Of a stretch of 64,000 nt of DNA, positions 36,467 through 45,010 are shown one piece after another (position 1 is the stretch's first letter; every line of letters starts with the position of its first letter). The stretch spans positions 106,345-170,344 of the forward strand of contig NZ_LMAS01000008.1 in NCBI RefSeq assembly GCF_001509555.1. The letters are read 5' to 3'. The DNA is from Bacillus sp. FJAT-29937. GTDB taxonomy: Bacteria > Bacillota > Bacilli > Bacillales > Cytobacillaceae. Under the pieces are notes generated by a model. It was not told where the DNA came from. It did no database searches and saw only the letters and a program-made list of their open reading frames with translations. The translations under genes were made by a program, and so were the position numbers.

Positions 36467-36976
36467 TTAAAATTCCCTCCTTTCGCTAAAATAATGGCGC
36501 AGCTTCCGTAGAGCTGTGTGCAATCTGGATTTAACTGTTCCTTCGGGAATATTTTGCGCGCTCGCAATCTCATTGTTTTTCATATCCTGAAAATATTTCA
36601 AATAAATTAATTGCTGCTGTTCATGTGGCAATTGCGAAATCGCTTCAACAATCTCTAGATTAGGAGAATCATAATACTGTCCTTCGACCTCCAACGTTTC
36701 CCTCAGCTCAATTCGACTTTTTCTCTTATGCATATCGTGGCACACATTGAGCAGTATTCGAACGAGCCATGTTCCGACATAACGCGGCTCTTTAAGTGTA
36801 TGAATTTTTTTATAGCTTCGGTAAGTCGTTTCTTGAATGGCTTCAATCGCATCGTGCTCATTTTTTAAATAAGCAAACGCTGTCCGATACAATACATCTT
36901 CATATGCTTCCAGCACTTGTAAAAGAGCTTGTTCATCCCTTTTCATTGCTTTTTTTATAATATCTATCTCAATCAC
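36467..36976 (-). CDS. ECF-type RNA polymerase sigma factor
   Basis: A 169-residue sigma-70 family protein: region 2 LYRTAFAYLKNEHDAIEAIQETTYRSYKKI (about 29-58) and WLVRILLNVCHD, then region 4 ISQLPHEQQQLIYLKYFQDMKNNEIASAQNIPEGTVKSRLHTALRKL (about 113-159). Most like SigX/SigV-group factors linked to DUF4179 partners. GTG start with GGAGG upstream. Cotranscribed with the membrane protein; a possible autoregulated promoter is 30 bases upstream. Confidence 0.9.
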   Translation of the reverse strand: MIEIDIIKKAMKRDEQALLQVLEAYEDVLYRTAFAYLKNEHDAIEAIQETTYRSYKKIHTLKEPRYVGTWLVRILLNVCHDMHKRKSRIELRETLEVEGQYYDSPNLEIVEAISQLPHEQQQLIYLKYFQDMKNNEIASAQNIPEGTVKSRLHTALRKLRHYFSERREF

Positions 36977-37004
36977 AGCGTTGCCTCCTTCCCCCTGCTA
37001 CTTA

Positions 37005-37033
37005 TTAGACTTTGCAGCAGAGGAAAACGTTCA
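37005..37033 (-). promoter_or_regulatory. Possible ECF-sigma promoter
   Basis: On the minus strand TGAACG (37033-37028), 17 bases, then GTCTAA (37010-37005), resembling the TGAAAC / CGTC-type elements of Bacillus ECF sigma factors. It fits autoregulation but the -35 has mismatches. Confidence 0.35.
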
Positions 37034-37125
37034 TATTCTTTTTCTCCTTTTTCAGAGATTAACGGGCAAGCCAATCCACTTTTATGTATTCAAGTAAAAA
37101 CTACTAATCTGGCTTTTATTATTAT

Positions 37126-37305
37126 TGGACAAAGAATCCTTTATTTCCACAAAATCGGTATCTTTGGGGTATGGATAGGACAGGAAATCCGCTAATTACG
37201 AAAAACAAGAGAAAATAGCCTTTTTTTCATGCAATAGCGGAAACAGAGTCCGAAAACCTCAAGAAAATCGATTTTTTTGCAAAATAACGGAAACAGGGTC
37301 CTCAA
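37126..37305. repeat. Dispersed four-headed palindromic repeat element (copy C)
   Basis: Heads at about 37126 (TGGACAAAGAATCC), 37177 (AGGACAGGAAATCC), 37238 (CGGAAACAGAGTCCG) and 37288 (CGGAAACAGGGTCC) are 51, 61 and 50 bases apart. This matches the spacing and sequence of the element at 15632. It fills the 400-base gap between the sigma factor promoter and the next gene's terminator. Confidence 0.72.
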
Positions 37306-37361
37306 AAAAATAATGGGACGTTTCTTCGACTTCCAAAATAGAAGTAAAAGATCCGTCCCCT
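37303..37361 (-). terminator. Terminator of GGGACGG-hairpin type
   Basis: Minus strand GGGACGG...CGTCCC with inner ACTTC/GAAGT pairing, followed by ATTATTTTTTT. It ends the transporter transcript from 37378 and touches the repeat element. Confidence 0.7.
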
Positions 37362-37377
37362 TAGGGCCTTTATCTAT

Positions 37378-38805
37378 TTAGAATATCCATAGCCCTATAA
37401 CGGTAGAAAGGAGTAACCCAATCATTACTGGGAAAAAGCTTTTTCGAACTAGTTCCAAAACGGGGACTTTTGCAAATCCTGCTACGGCAACAAGGGAGGA
37501 CCAGGCTATTAATGTTCCACCGCCTACCCAAATAGCGCCCATTTGCCCAATAGCTGCTAATGTTTCAACGTCAACCCCAACATTAGGCCCTAATGCTCCT
37601 GACAAGGAACCAACTAAAGGCAGACCAGAGAACCCGGAACCGTCTAACCCTGTAATGGCCCCAATAATAAGAATGCCTAAACCTGCGATTAGGGTGCTTT
37701 CCGGTATGAATTGCTGTCCGGCAACGACTAGATCAAATAAGAAAGAAGGTGCTTCTTCTGCACTTATGCCAAATATTTTACTAGATAAATCTCCACTTCC
37801 GATGAAGAAAAATCCGGCAATTGGGATAACGGGCCCCATTGCTTTAAAGGCAAATACAAATCCCTGTACAAAATTATCGCTCACATCATTCAGTGAAGAA
37901 CGCAAATTTTTAAACATAGTTGCAGCAATAAGGAGAACGGCTGATGCTCCACCAATTAAGGCAGCTCCTGTTCCGCCTTCAATAGAAGGGAAGAGGTCCG
38001 AAAATTTGGCAAGAAACATATAGGCAATGATTATTAAAAATGTGAGAGGAACAAGAATGGCAAAAAGGAGGCTATATTTGCTTTTATGCGTTTGATTATT
38101 TTCCAATTCATCTTTCGATTGAGGAATTTGATCATCCTTTTCCCAGGCGATTAAATGAGAATTAGATGGACGTAAAATTTGTTTTCTTAAAAATAAATAA
38201 GCGAGAACAATGGCCGTAATTCCTGTAATGATTGATAATACTAGCGCCCGATCCGCTAAGATTCCAACATCCGCCCCGGCAGCCGTTGCAGTTAAGGTAG
38301 GAGCAATTTGGATAATGTAATCAGAAGACAGGGCCATACCCTGACCAGCGAGTGAAATCGCAATGGCTGCTCCAATCGGTGGAAGCCCAGCCCGAACAGC
38401 TACAGGAATAAGCAAAGCGCCAACTAATGGTACAGCCGGTGTTGGCCAAAAGAATAGCGAGATTACATACGTAACGAAAATGATCACCCAGTAGGAGATA
38501 TGGCCATTTTTCATTACCTTTTGAAACGGTGTGATCATTTGCCGATCTGACCCAAGTGATTTCAACGAGTGCAATAAGGCGGTCATAATCGTGATAATAA
38601 GGAAGATATTAAATAATTCTCCTGCGGCTACTAAGCTAGCATTGAAAATCGTCTGCAAACCAGAAATAAACGAGCCCGTAAATATCCACCCAACTAAAAA
38701 TGTTACAATTATGGAAGGCACAACAATATTTTGCCGAAACAGCATCGTTAGAATAATAATACAGGTCCCAATTAAATACATCCAATGAGCTGCTGTTAGT
38801 TCCAT
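37378..38805 (-). CDS. Large ion-transporter-like membrane protein
   Basis: A 475-residue protein with some 12 helices and a central charged loop (about 220-245). Features such as FWPTPAVPLVGALLIPVAVRAG, LAGQGMALSSDY and GLDGSGFSGLPLVGSLSGALG place it near the IT-superfamily (GntP/CitM/DctM-like) carriers, with two related halves. The substrate is not identifiable. Start at 38805 has AGGGGG 8 bases upstream; an ATG at 38838 would be inside the leader. Monocistronic. Confidence 0.7.
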   Translation of the reverse strand: MELTAAHWMYLIGTCIIILTMLFRQNIVVPSIIVTFLVGWIFTGSFISGLQTIFNASLVAAGELFNIFLIITIMTALLHSLKSLGSDRQMITPFQKVMKNGHISYWVIIFVTYVISLFFWPTPAVPLVGALLIPVAVRAGLPPIGAAIAISLAGQGMALSSDYIIQIAPTLTATAAGADVGILADRALVLSIITGITAIVLAYLFLRKQILRPSNSHLIAWEKDDQIPQSKDELENNQTHKSKYSLLFAILVPLTFLIIIAYMFLAKFSDLFPSIEGGTGAALIGGASAVLLIAATMFKNLRSSLNDVSDNFVQGFVFAFKAMGPVIPIAGFFFIGSGDLSSKIFGISAEEAPSFLFDLVVAGQQFIPESTLIAGLGILIIGAITGLDGSGFSGLPLVGSLSGALGPNVGVDVETLAAIGQMGAIWVGGGTLIAWSSLVAVAGFAKVPVLELVRKSFFPVMIGLLLSTVIGLWIF

Positions 38806-38925
38806 TATATTTACCCCCTCAACCATATTGAAATGCAATATTAAAATAGTCTATGCTGATATATGGGCTTAGGTGAAAGGGCATTATAAACAAAAATGAT
38901 ACCAATACTTTGGGAGGAATAACTC

Positions 38926-39474
38926 ATGAAAATCGTTACAATCGTTGGAAGTATCCGTAAGAACTCTCTAAATAGGCAGCTCGCAGAGTCTATGAAGGAA
39001 CGTTATATTCATAAAATGGATATGTACATTCCTGACATCGGTAGTCTGCCTCATTATGACCAAGATGAAGAAAACAATCCGCCGCTAGCAGTAAAGGAAT
39101 TTAAAGAGGAAATCGCAAGTGCAGATGGGGTTATCATCATTACTCCAGAATATAATTGGTCGGTTCCTGGTGTTTTAAAGAACGCTTTGGATTGGGCTTC
39201 TAGAGTGGACAAGGTTTTCATTGGTAAACCAGTAATGACATTAGGGGCAACTCCAGGAATGCTCGGTACCATTCGTGCACAATTGCATTTACGTGAAATT
39301 CTATCAGCGCCTGGTATTCAAGCAAAAATAATCCCTCCAGGTGGAAACGAAGTACTGATTGGTCTTGCAAATCAGAAATTCGATGAGCAGACAGGACGCC
39401 TTGTAGATGAAGGGACTCTTAATTTCTTAGATGAAAAGATAGACAAATTTATTGAATTTGTAAAGGCGAACTAA
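38926..39474 (+). CDS. NADPH-dependent FMN reductase family protein
   Basis: A 182-residue flavodoxin-like reductase: N-terminal KIVTIVGSIRKNSLNRQLAE (phosphate-binding loop for FMN, residues 2-21), IITPEYNWSVPGVLKNALDWASR (about 75-97) and PVMTLGATPGMLGT. Family members reduce FMN, quinones, azo dyes or chromate with NAD(P)H. GGGAGG precedes the ATG. Standalone gene; substrate unknown. Confidence 0.88.
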   Translation: MKIVTIVGSIRKNSLNRQLAESMKERYIHKMDMYIPDIGSLPHYDQDEENNPPLAVKEFKEEIASADGVIIITPEYNWSVPGVLKNALDWASRVDKVFIGKPVMTLGATPGMLGTIRAQLHLREILSAPGIQAKIIPPGGNEVLIGLANQKFDEQTGRLVDEGTLNFLDEKIDKFIEFVKAN

Positions 39475-39647
39475 GGAAAGGTTTTTTTCATACAGTCGTC
39501 CGGCAGACAGAATATGTTAATTAAAATCAAGAAACCGAGGAGCTCTATTCATATAGGGCTCTTTAACTTTTAAAATCATAATTTCCTTTTTATTGGGAAT
39601 CATATTCCTTACAAATTAAATCATTCAAAGATGAGCGTATAAGATAC

Positions 39648-40466
39648 ATGGAAGAAGGGAGGCTCCGGCCAAGTTCTATGGACATTTATTCCAATGATAA
39701 TACAGCCAGACGTTATATTGCTCATGTTAGCATATTTGGCACTTCCCAAATCCATTTGAGAAATCCGTATATCATTGCTTGGTGGTCTGCTGCATTTCCA
39801 GGATTTGGACATCTCCTTTTAGCTAAATATCATAGAGGGTATATATTATTTATTTGGGAGATTATTGTTAACATTAATGCTCATGTAAATCTGGCCATGG
39901 TTTATTCATTTCAAGGGAATATCTTCATGGCTAAAGAGGTTCTAGATACAAGGTGGTTATTAATGTATATTCCTGTATACCTGTTTGCTATCTGGGATAG
40001 TTATCGTTCAACGGTTGATTTGAATACTATTTATATTTTAGCTGATCATGAAGACCATCGTTTTAACACGTTTAGTATTGGAGCATTTGGAATGAATTAC
40101 TTAGATAAAAGGAGCCCAGTTTTCGCTATAATATGGTCGCTATTTGCCCCAGGTCTTGGACAGCTTTATGTGCATAGGACCATAACAGCCTTTTTTCTCA
40201 TTTTTTGGAATGTGATTTTCTTATATTTTTCGCATGCTCTTGAGGCAGTTTCTCTCCTTTTTTTAGGGGAAATTCAAGAATCGACATCCGTAATAAATTC
40301 AGAATGGCTACTTTTCTTTCCGTCAATTTATGGGTTTGCCGCTTATGATTCTTATGTAAATACAGTCGAAAATAATAAGCTTTATGAAAAGACGCAAAGA
40401 AAATATTTAAAGGATCATTATCAAGCACCTGGCTTTCAAATATTAAAGGGACAAAAAGTGAAGTGA
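39648..40466 (+). CDS. Polytopic membrane protein with duplicated PGFGH motif
   Basis: A 272-residue membrane protein of two similar halves. WWSAAFPGFGHLLLAKYHRGY (about 45-65) and WSLFAPGLGQLYVHRTITAFF (about 163-183) repeat a P-G-x-G-x-L-x-x-x-x-x-R motif reminiscent of TM2/DUF5683-type hairpins. WDSYRSTVDLN and YDSYVNTVENN also repeat. I do not recognise a named function. The start is uncertain: ATG 39678 would give MDIYSNDN. The next gene overlaps its stop (TGATG), so they form a pair. Confidence 0.65.
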   Translation: MEEGRLRPSSMDIYSNDNTARRYIAHVSIFGTSQIHLRNPYIIAWWSAAFPGFGHLLLAKYHRGYILFIWEIIVNINAHVNLAMVYSFQGNIFMAKEVLDTRWLLMYIPVYLFAIWDSYRSTVDLNTIYILADHEDHRFNTFSIGAFGMNYLDKRSPVFAIIWSLFAPGLGQLYVHRTITAFFLIFWNVIFLYFSHALEAVSLLFLGEIQESTSVINSEWLLFFPSIYGFAAYDSYVNTVENNKLYEKTQRKYLKDHYQAPGFQILKGQKVK

Positions 40467-40936
40467 TGTTAATGCAGCTGTTTGCAACCTTTGACAGCAA
40501 TGATTATTTAGAAGTAGCCATCTCCCAAGTTGAGAAAAAAGGGATAAAAAAAGAATGCATATTTGCGATCCCGCTCAATAATAGAATGGAGGATCGCAAA
40601 CTTTTTGATTTGCTTCATCGTTCAGATGGTATCACGCTGATAGATATTGGGATGGCACTTGCAACAGCATTTTCCGTTATTGGGGCGAGTATTGGGTTTA
40701 AATTATCATTGGGACCTATTTATTGGGGGTTAATTGGCGCTGTTTTTGGGTTTGCTCTAGGGGTTGCTATTAGACTTTTTATTGAATTTGTTATGAAGAA
40801 AAAGCGCAGAACCTATAAAGGAAAACATTCTGAAATTATTCTAATCATTGATTGTGAAGACACACAAGCTGAACTTATAGAAAGTATTTTATGGAATCAC
40901 TTTGCGCTGGGAGTCGCAAAGGTTAAGAGTGGATAA
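40466..40936 (+). CDS. Small membrane protein coupled to 39648 gene
   Basis: About 156 residues: a soluble N-terminus (YLEVAISQVEKKGI, then CIFAIPLNN), a Gly-rich double membrane segment (IGMALATAFSVIGASIGFKL onward, about 65-110) and a C-terminal IILIIDCEDTQAELIESILW. The layout recalls DUF1269/general stress 17M-like proteins in which an alpha/beta domain is interrupted by a Gly-rich hairpin. Function unknown. The start overlaps the upstream stop, so it acts with that membrane protein if anywhere. Confidence 0.62.
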   Translation: MLMQLFATFDSNDYLEVAISQVEKKGIKKECIFAIPLNNRMEDRKLFDLLHRSDGITLIDIGMALATAFSVIGASIGFKLSLGPIYWGLIGAVFGFALGVAIRLFIEFVMKKKRRTYKGKHSEIILIIDCEDTQAELIESILWNHFALGVAKVKSG

Positions 40937-41033
40937 ATATATTTTAAAAGGATACGTGAAATAATTTTTCAGTTTTATTAAAAGCTCCTCATTCATAAAC
41001 TCTTCTTAATCAATGAGATAAGGAGAGGGGAAA

Positions 41034-41405
41034 ATGAAATTGAATGTGGAAATGCAAAAAGCAAACATGTTGGCTAAACAAATCGTTGCATTTATTACAT
41101 ATGTTCGTAAAAACTATGATAGTAAGAACTATATTTACCCTAATCCCGACAAATTGTATCAAATTAAACTGCTTATAGATGAGTTTAGGTTCCAAATCAT
41201 TGCCGAGGAACTCCTAAGAATTAATCGTTTTTCATGGGATGAAAAGTACACCTGCTATTTAGTGGATGAATTTAAGAAGGGGCTAAATATAATGGAGGAA
41301 TATGTGAGAAAAAATTATGATGATTTATTCATCTTATCGGCAAGACTTTATACATTAAATAACCTTAGCCGAATCACTCAACAAAATAATATGAAAGAAG
41401 CCTGA
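41034..41405 (+). CDS. Hypothetical helical protein
   Basis: A 123-residue, mainly helical, charged protein with no signal peptide or membrane helix; I do not recognise its family. The Y-R-K-N-Y-D sequence occurs twice (YVRKNYDS near residue 23 and YVRKNYDD near 88), suggesting an ancient internal repeat. AAGGAGAGGGG gives a strong ribosome site before the ATG. A bidirectional terminator follows and also serves guaC from the other side. Confidence 0.6.
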   Translation: MKLNVEMQKANMLAKQIVAFITYVRKNYDSKNYIYPNPDKLYQIKLLIDEFRFQIIAEELLRINRFSWDEKYTCYLVDEFKKGLNIMEEYVRKNYDDLFILSARLYTLNNLSRITQQNNMKEA

Positions 41406-41437
41406 CTCTAGCTTTGATAAAGGAGTCAGGCTTCTTA
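41396..41437. terminator. Bidirectional terminator
   Basis: AGAAGCCTGACTC (41396-41408) and GAGTCAGGCTTCT (41423-41435) form a perfect 13-bp stem between convergent genes. Confidence 0.9.
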
Positions 41438-41460
41438 ATTTAATGACTATTTTAGCGGCA

Positions 41461-42444
41461 TTAATAAACGCGATCACCATTAAAAATAGAGTTCTTAACA
41501 ATAACATAGTCAACGTTTCGAATGGAGCTTAGTTTGCTTCCTCCAGAATACGAAATGGAAGACTGGAGATCCTGCTCCATTTCCGTTAATGTCTCTTGTA
41601 AAGGACCTTTGTATTCAACAAACATCTTTTTGCCTTCTACATTTTTCTTTTCGCCTTTTTGGAATTCGGAAGCAGAGCCGAAGTATTCCTTGAAAAGCTT
41701 TCCGTCTTTCTCGATCGTTTCACCTGGTGATTCTTCATGACCAGCAAATAACGAACCAATCATCACCATTGTTGCACCGAATCTAACGGATTTAGCGATG
41801 TCTCCATGTGTACGAATGCCGCCATCAGCAATAATCGGCTTGCTGGCCGCTTTTGCACACCAGCGTAATGCAGCTAATTGCCAGCCGCCAGTTCCAAAGC
41901 CGGTTTTGATCTTCGTAATACATACTTTACCTGGTCCAATCCCAACCTTTGTTGCGTCTGCACCAGCATTTTCTAATTCCCTAACAGCTTCTGGTGTACC
42001 AACATTTCCTGCGATCACAAAGCTGTTCGGCAAGTGCTTTTTAATATGTTGAATGATATTGATTACAGCATTAGAGTGGCCGTGTGCAATATCAATTGTG
42101 ATAAATTCTGGGATAAGCTCAGCTTGTGCTAATTCCTCAATGAATCCATATTCCTCTTCCTTAACACCAACGCTAATAGATGCAATTAATCCACGAGCCT
42201 TCATATCCTTTATAAAAGAAACTCGTTTTTCCGGATTAAATCGGTGCATGATATAAAAGTAACCGTTTTCAGCCAGGTAAATAGCGATCTTCTCGTCAAT
42301 AATCGTTTGCATATTTGCAGGAACGACAGGCAGTTTAAATGTATGTCCTCCTAAAGTTACGGTTGTATCACATTCAGAACGGCTATTTACAATACATTTT
42401 GCGGGAATCAATTGAATATCTTCATAATCAAATACGTTTTCCAT
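41461..42444 (-). CDS. guaC: GMP reductase
   Basis: A 327-residue GuaC of the shorter, CBS-free type: [13 protein letters not shown] start, [21 protein letters not shown], the active-site loop [12 protein letters not shown] with Cys175, and [19 protein letters not shown]. It converts GMP to IMP and ammonia with NADPH, in purine salvage. Start at 42444 has AGGGGTG upstream; a GTG nine bases earlier is less likely. The upstream region holds a possible PurR site. Confidence 0.95.
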   Translation of the reverse strand: MENVFDYEDIQLIPAKCIVNSRSECDTTVTLGGHTFKLPVVPANMQTIIDEKIAIYLAENGYFYIMHRFNPEKRVSFIKDMKARGLIASISVGVKEEEYGFIEELAQAELIPEFITIDIAHGHSNAVINIIQHIKKHLPNSFVIAGNVGTPEAVRELENAGADATKVGIGPGKVCITKIKTGFGTGGWQLAALRWCAKAASKPIIADGGIRTHGDIAKSVRFGATMVMIGSLFAGHEESPGETIEKDGKLFKEYFGSASEFQKGEKKNVEGKKMFVEYKGPLQETLTEMEQDLQSSISYSGGSKLSSIRNVDYVIVKNSIFNGDRVY

Positions 42445-42489
42445 ATTACACACCCCTAAAAACGAATATTAAAGTAAGGACACCTATCG

Positions 42490-42498
42490 AATGTTCGT
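42490..42498 (-). promoter_or_regulatory. Possible PurBox before guaC
   Basis: Minus strand ACGAACATT followed by CG matches the core of the B. subtilis PurR-binding PurBox (CGAACAT type). It lies 46 bases before the guaC start. Only one arm is clear, so confidence is modest. Confidence 0.35.
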
Positions 42499-42782
42499 CC
42501 ATATAGTAATTTACATGATTGCTATTTGAATGTCAAAGTTTTTTATTATTATTTCCTATGATATTAATAAAAATTAAAAACACTTATTTTTGATAGAGAA
42601 AATAATTATCATTCGCAGAAACTTCTAGGTGAGGATGCTTTTTAGCAAATTGTGTAGAATTTTGTTTAAAGCATTTCAATTTTGTAACGTATCTGTGTTA
42701 ATATTAGATGGGCCTCTTTATAAAACGCATAAGAGGAGTTGTCTATCATTTTTTGAACTATGTCATGGGGGGAGGATATTAG

Positions 42783-43685
42783 ATGAGTAAGGATAGAACA
42801 CCTTCTCCGCAAAAGTCTTTCTTATCTGACCTAAGGTCACTTTTCAAAGCGAATGTATTAATAGCCAATGTTCTGCCGGTCTTTACCGGATTCTGGTTAG
42901 CATTGTACTTTTCAAATGAATCCTTTATGGAGCATGTACCGTTATTTTTACTGACTATGGTTGGCAGTACGTTTGTAATGGCAGGAGCACTTATTATTAA
43001 TAATTGGTATGATGTGGATATTGATAGGGTAATGGATAGGACGAAAAATCGCCCGACTGTAACAGGCCATTTTTCTTTAAAGGCTGTTTTAATTATGGGG
43101 ATTGCCTTTTCCATTTTAGGATTCCTCATACTCTTTTTTACAACTCTTGAAGCTGCCTTTTATGCATTTATCGGATGGTTTACTTATGTCATTTTGTACA
43201 CGATGTGGTCCAAACGAAGATTTACTCTGAATACTGTCATTGGAAGTATCTCGGGGGCTGTTTCTCCTTTAATTGGATGGGCAGCGATAACGTCTGGCAT
43301 GCATATCATTCCAATTGTATTGTTTCTGATTTTATTTATTTTTCAAATGCCGCATACGTTTGCCATCGCCATGAGAAAACATGATGAGTATAAAGCGGCG
43401 AATGTCGCGATGCTGCCAGTTGTTCATGGCTTTTCGATGACGAAGCGGCAAATCCTTGTCTATGTAGCATGCTTATTGCCGCTGCCATTTTATTTAGCTC
43501 CGCTCGGTACAGTGTTCCTAGTCGTTGCTACCTTGCTTAATATTGCATGGCTAGTGATTAGTATAAGGGGATTTTTTGTGAAGGATGATCAGAAGTGGGC
43601 TCGGGTTATGTTTCTGTATTCAGTAAATTATATTGCCACTTTGTATTTACTGATGGTTGTCGTAACCTTGCCGATATTTGAATAA
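42783..43685 (+). CDS. ctaB: Protoheme IX farnesyltransferase (heme O synthase)
   Basis: A 300-residue UbiA-superfamily prenyltransferase with about nine helices. NNWYDVDIDRVMDRTKNRPT (about 82-101) contains the first Asp-rich motif, and YTMWSKRRFTLNTVIGSISGAVSPLIGW is CtaB-specific. FQMPHTFAIAMRKHDEYKAANVAMLPV carries the heme-side residues. It makes heme O for cytochrome oxidase. No ctaA or ctaCDEF is adjacent, so this is likely a second paralogue. GGGGGGAGG precedes the ATG. Confidence 0.92.
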   Translation: MSKDRTPSPQKSFLSDLRSLFKANVLIANVLPVFTGFWLALYFSNESFMEHVPLFLLTMVGSTFVMAGALIINNWYDVDIDRVMDRTKNRPTVTGHFSLKAVLIMGIAFSILGFLILFFTTLEAAFYAFIGWFTYVILYTMWSKRRFTLNTVIGSISGAVSPLIGWAAITSGMHIIPIVLFLILFIFQMPHTFAIAMRKHDEYKAANVAMLPVVHGFSMTKRQILVYVACLLPLPFYLAPLGTVFLVVATLLNIAWLVISIRGFFVKDDQKWARVMFLYSVNYIATLYLLMVVVTLPIFE

Positions 43686-43759
43686 CATATTTTAAAAAGG
43701 GAAGCATGGCCAATCGTGAGCCGAGTTTCCCTTTTTTGCTTTTCAGAAAAATATTATTA

Positions 43760-44164
43760 TCAGCGAATTCTGCTTGTTTCTCTAAGAATTAACCCATTAT
43801 CAGAAGCAGCCCGAACCCAACCAGGATACTCGGCCATAAGCAAATCATATAACTCATGATCGGAAATCATTTGTGGATCTTCCACACTGAAGAAGTTAGC
43901 ATTATCCAAATATCGTCCTGTTAAGTTATCTAACTCCTCCAGGAATGAAAAATCGGACTGAAACGCTCTAAGAAATCCTCTTGGCTTTGTCCCTTTATTG
44001 GATTTTCCGATTGCCATGAACTGCCAGAAGATTGGTTCGTAAGATGAGCTTTGAATATGAATGACTGCTTTTTCATTGCTGAAATCGGATCCTTGAAAAG
44101 AATATTCCATGATTGGCTGTCCATTTGCTTTTACGACAAAAGATCCCGAAGAAATCATCCCCAT
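43760..44164 (-). CDS. Hypothetical protein
   Basis: A 134-residue soluble protein I cannot assign. It has an all-beta-looking N-terminus (SGSFVVKANGQPIMEYSF), a central acidic region (FSFLEELDNLTGRYLDN) and no membrane segment. The ATG at 44164 and another at 44158 are both possible; neither has a good ribosome site, which lowers confidence. It lies between ctaB and a dbpA remnant. Confidence 0.5.
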   Translation of the reverse strand: MGMISSGSFVVKANGQPIMEYSFQGSDFSNEKAVIHIQSSSYEPIFWQFMAIGKSNKGTKPRGFLRAFQSDFSFLEELDNLTGRYLDNANFFSVEDPQMISDHELYDLLMAEYPGWVRAASDNGLILRETSRIR

Positions 44165-44449
44165 CTTTAAGAAATGGTATTATTTGTATTGTATAATAAA
44201 ATCGCTCAACATGAACGCTGTTTTTATTGGAACCCACCGAAACTTTCATCATGAGGCTTCAGAGTACGCTTTTACATAGGAGTTTACACAAATCGCTCGT
44301 CCATGATCACCTTTGAAAAGGGAAATAGTATTTGGATGATGCGATGTGGAATAAAATTACAATACAGGAAATGAATAGAGGTTTCTAAGATAAAGGACAA
44401 TTATTTTTGTTAATAATCGTCCTTTATGTCTTTAATTATTTAATTGCTT

Positions 44450-44698
44450 TACAAAACTTTTAATTTATTTCCTTTGACTGTTGTATTCTCCATTGCTTGT
44501 AAAACTAGTGCGCCTTTTCCGTTAAGAATATCAACATATGACAGATGATCCTTGACCGTAATAATACCAATATCATTTGCTGTGACTCCAGGGATTTTTG
44601 CAATCGTTCCAACGAAATCTACAGCACGAATTCTTTTTGTTTTTTCCGCCGCTGAAATGAAGTTTCATGATATCTTGGTTTATTCGGGCAGTTTTATT
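44450..44698 (-). pseudogene. Remnant of DEAD-box RNA helicase DbpA/YxiN
   Basis: Minus strand: one frame gives [18 protein letters not shown], then after a frameshift in an A-rich stretch (about 44655) another gives [16 protein letters not shown], then [15 protein letters not shown] [14 protein letters not shown] and [12 protein letters not shown] to a stop at 44450. That is the C-terminal 23S-rRNA-binding domain of DbpA. The helicase core (over 350 residues) is missing, and a TAG occurs just upstream. A hairpin with T run at 44393-44427 is the likely old terminator. Confidence 0.8.
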
Positions 44699-44905
44699 CT
44701 CCTAAAGGATTACTATATGCATGATGTGAATATGGTTCATTATACGTGAAATACAGAACAAGTTGGATTTTATTTTTAAAAAACAACTGGTTTTCATTAA
44801 GCAGCTGTCATGGGAAGGTTGGTCCGTTAAGTGCGAAATGGCGGCTTTTCTTGTTTATATTCCGTGAAAGTGTTTTGCAGAATTTATCTTTAAGTCTATC
44901 TTGTA

Positions 44906-44938
44906 CATGACGTTTGTCATGCCTTGTAGGTGACACCT
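44906..44938 (+). promoter_or_regulatory. Candidate DesR-type operator of des
   Basis: CATGAC-GTTT-GTCATG (44906-44921) is a perfect dyad, followed by AGGTG-A-CACCT (44928-44938). A TATAAT (44967-44972) with a poor -35 places the dyads at about -65 and -46, where two DesR dimers bind upstream of des in B. subtilis. Sequence identity with that operator was not checked. Confidence 0.45.
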
Positions 44939-45010
44939 GCTACTAACAACTCCAAATCCCTTCCTTTATAATTAAAATTAACAAAGGATTCAAGGAAGGA
45001 ATTTAAATAA

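Noticed and set aside
44552..44749. 65-codon plus-strand frame
   Set aside because: It is antisense to the recognisable dbpA remnant on the minus strand.
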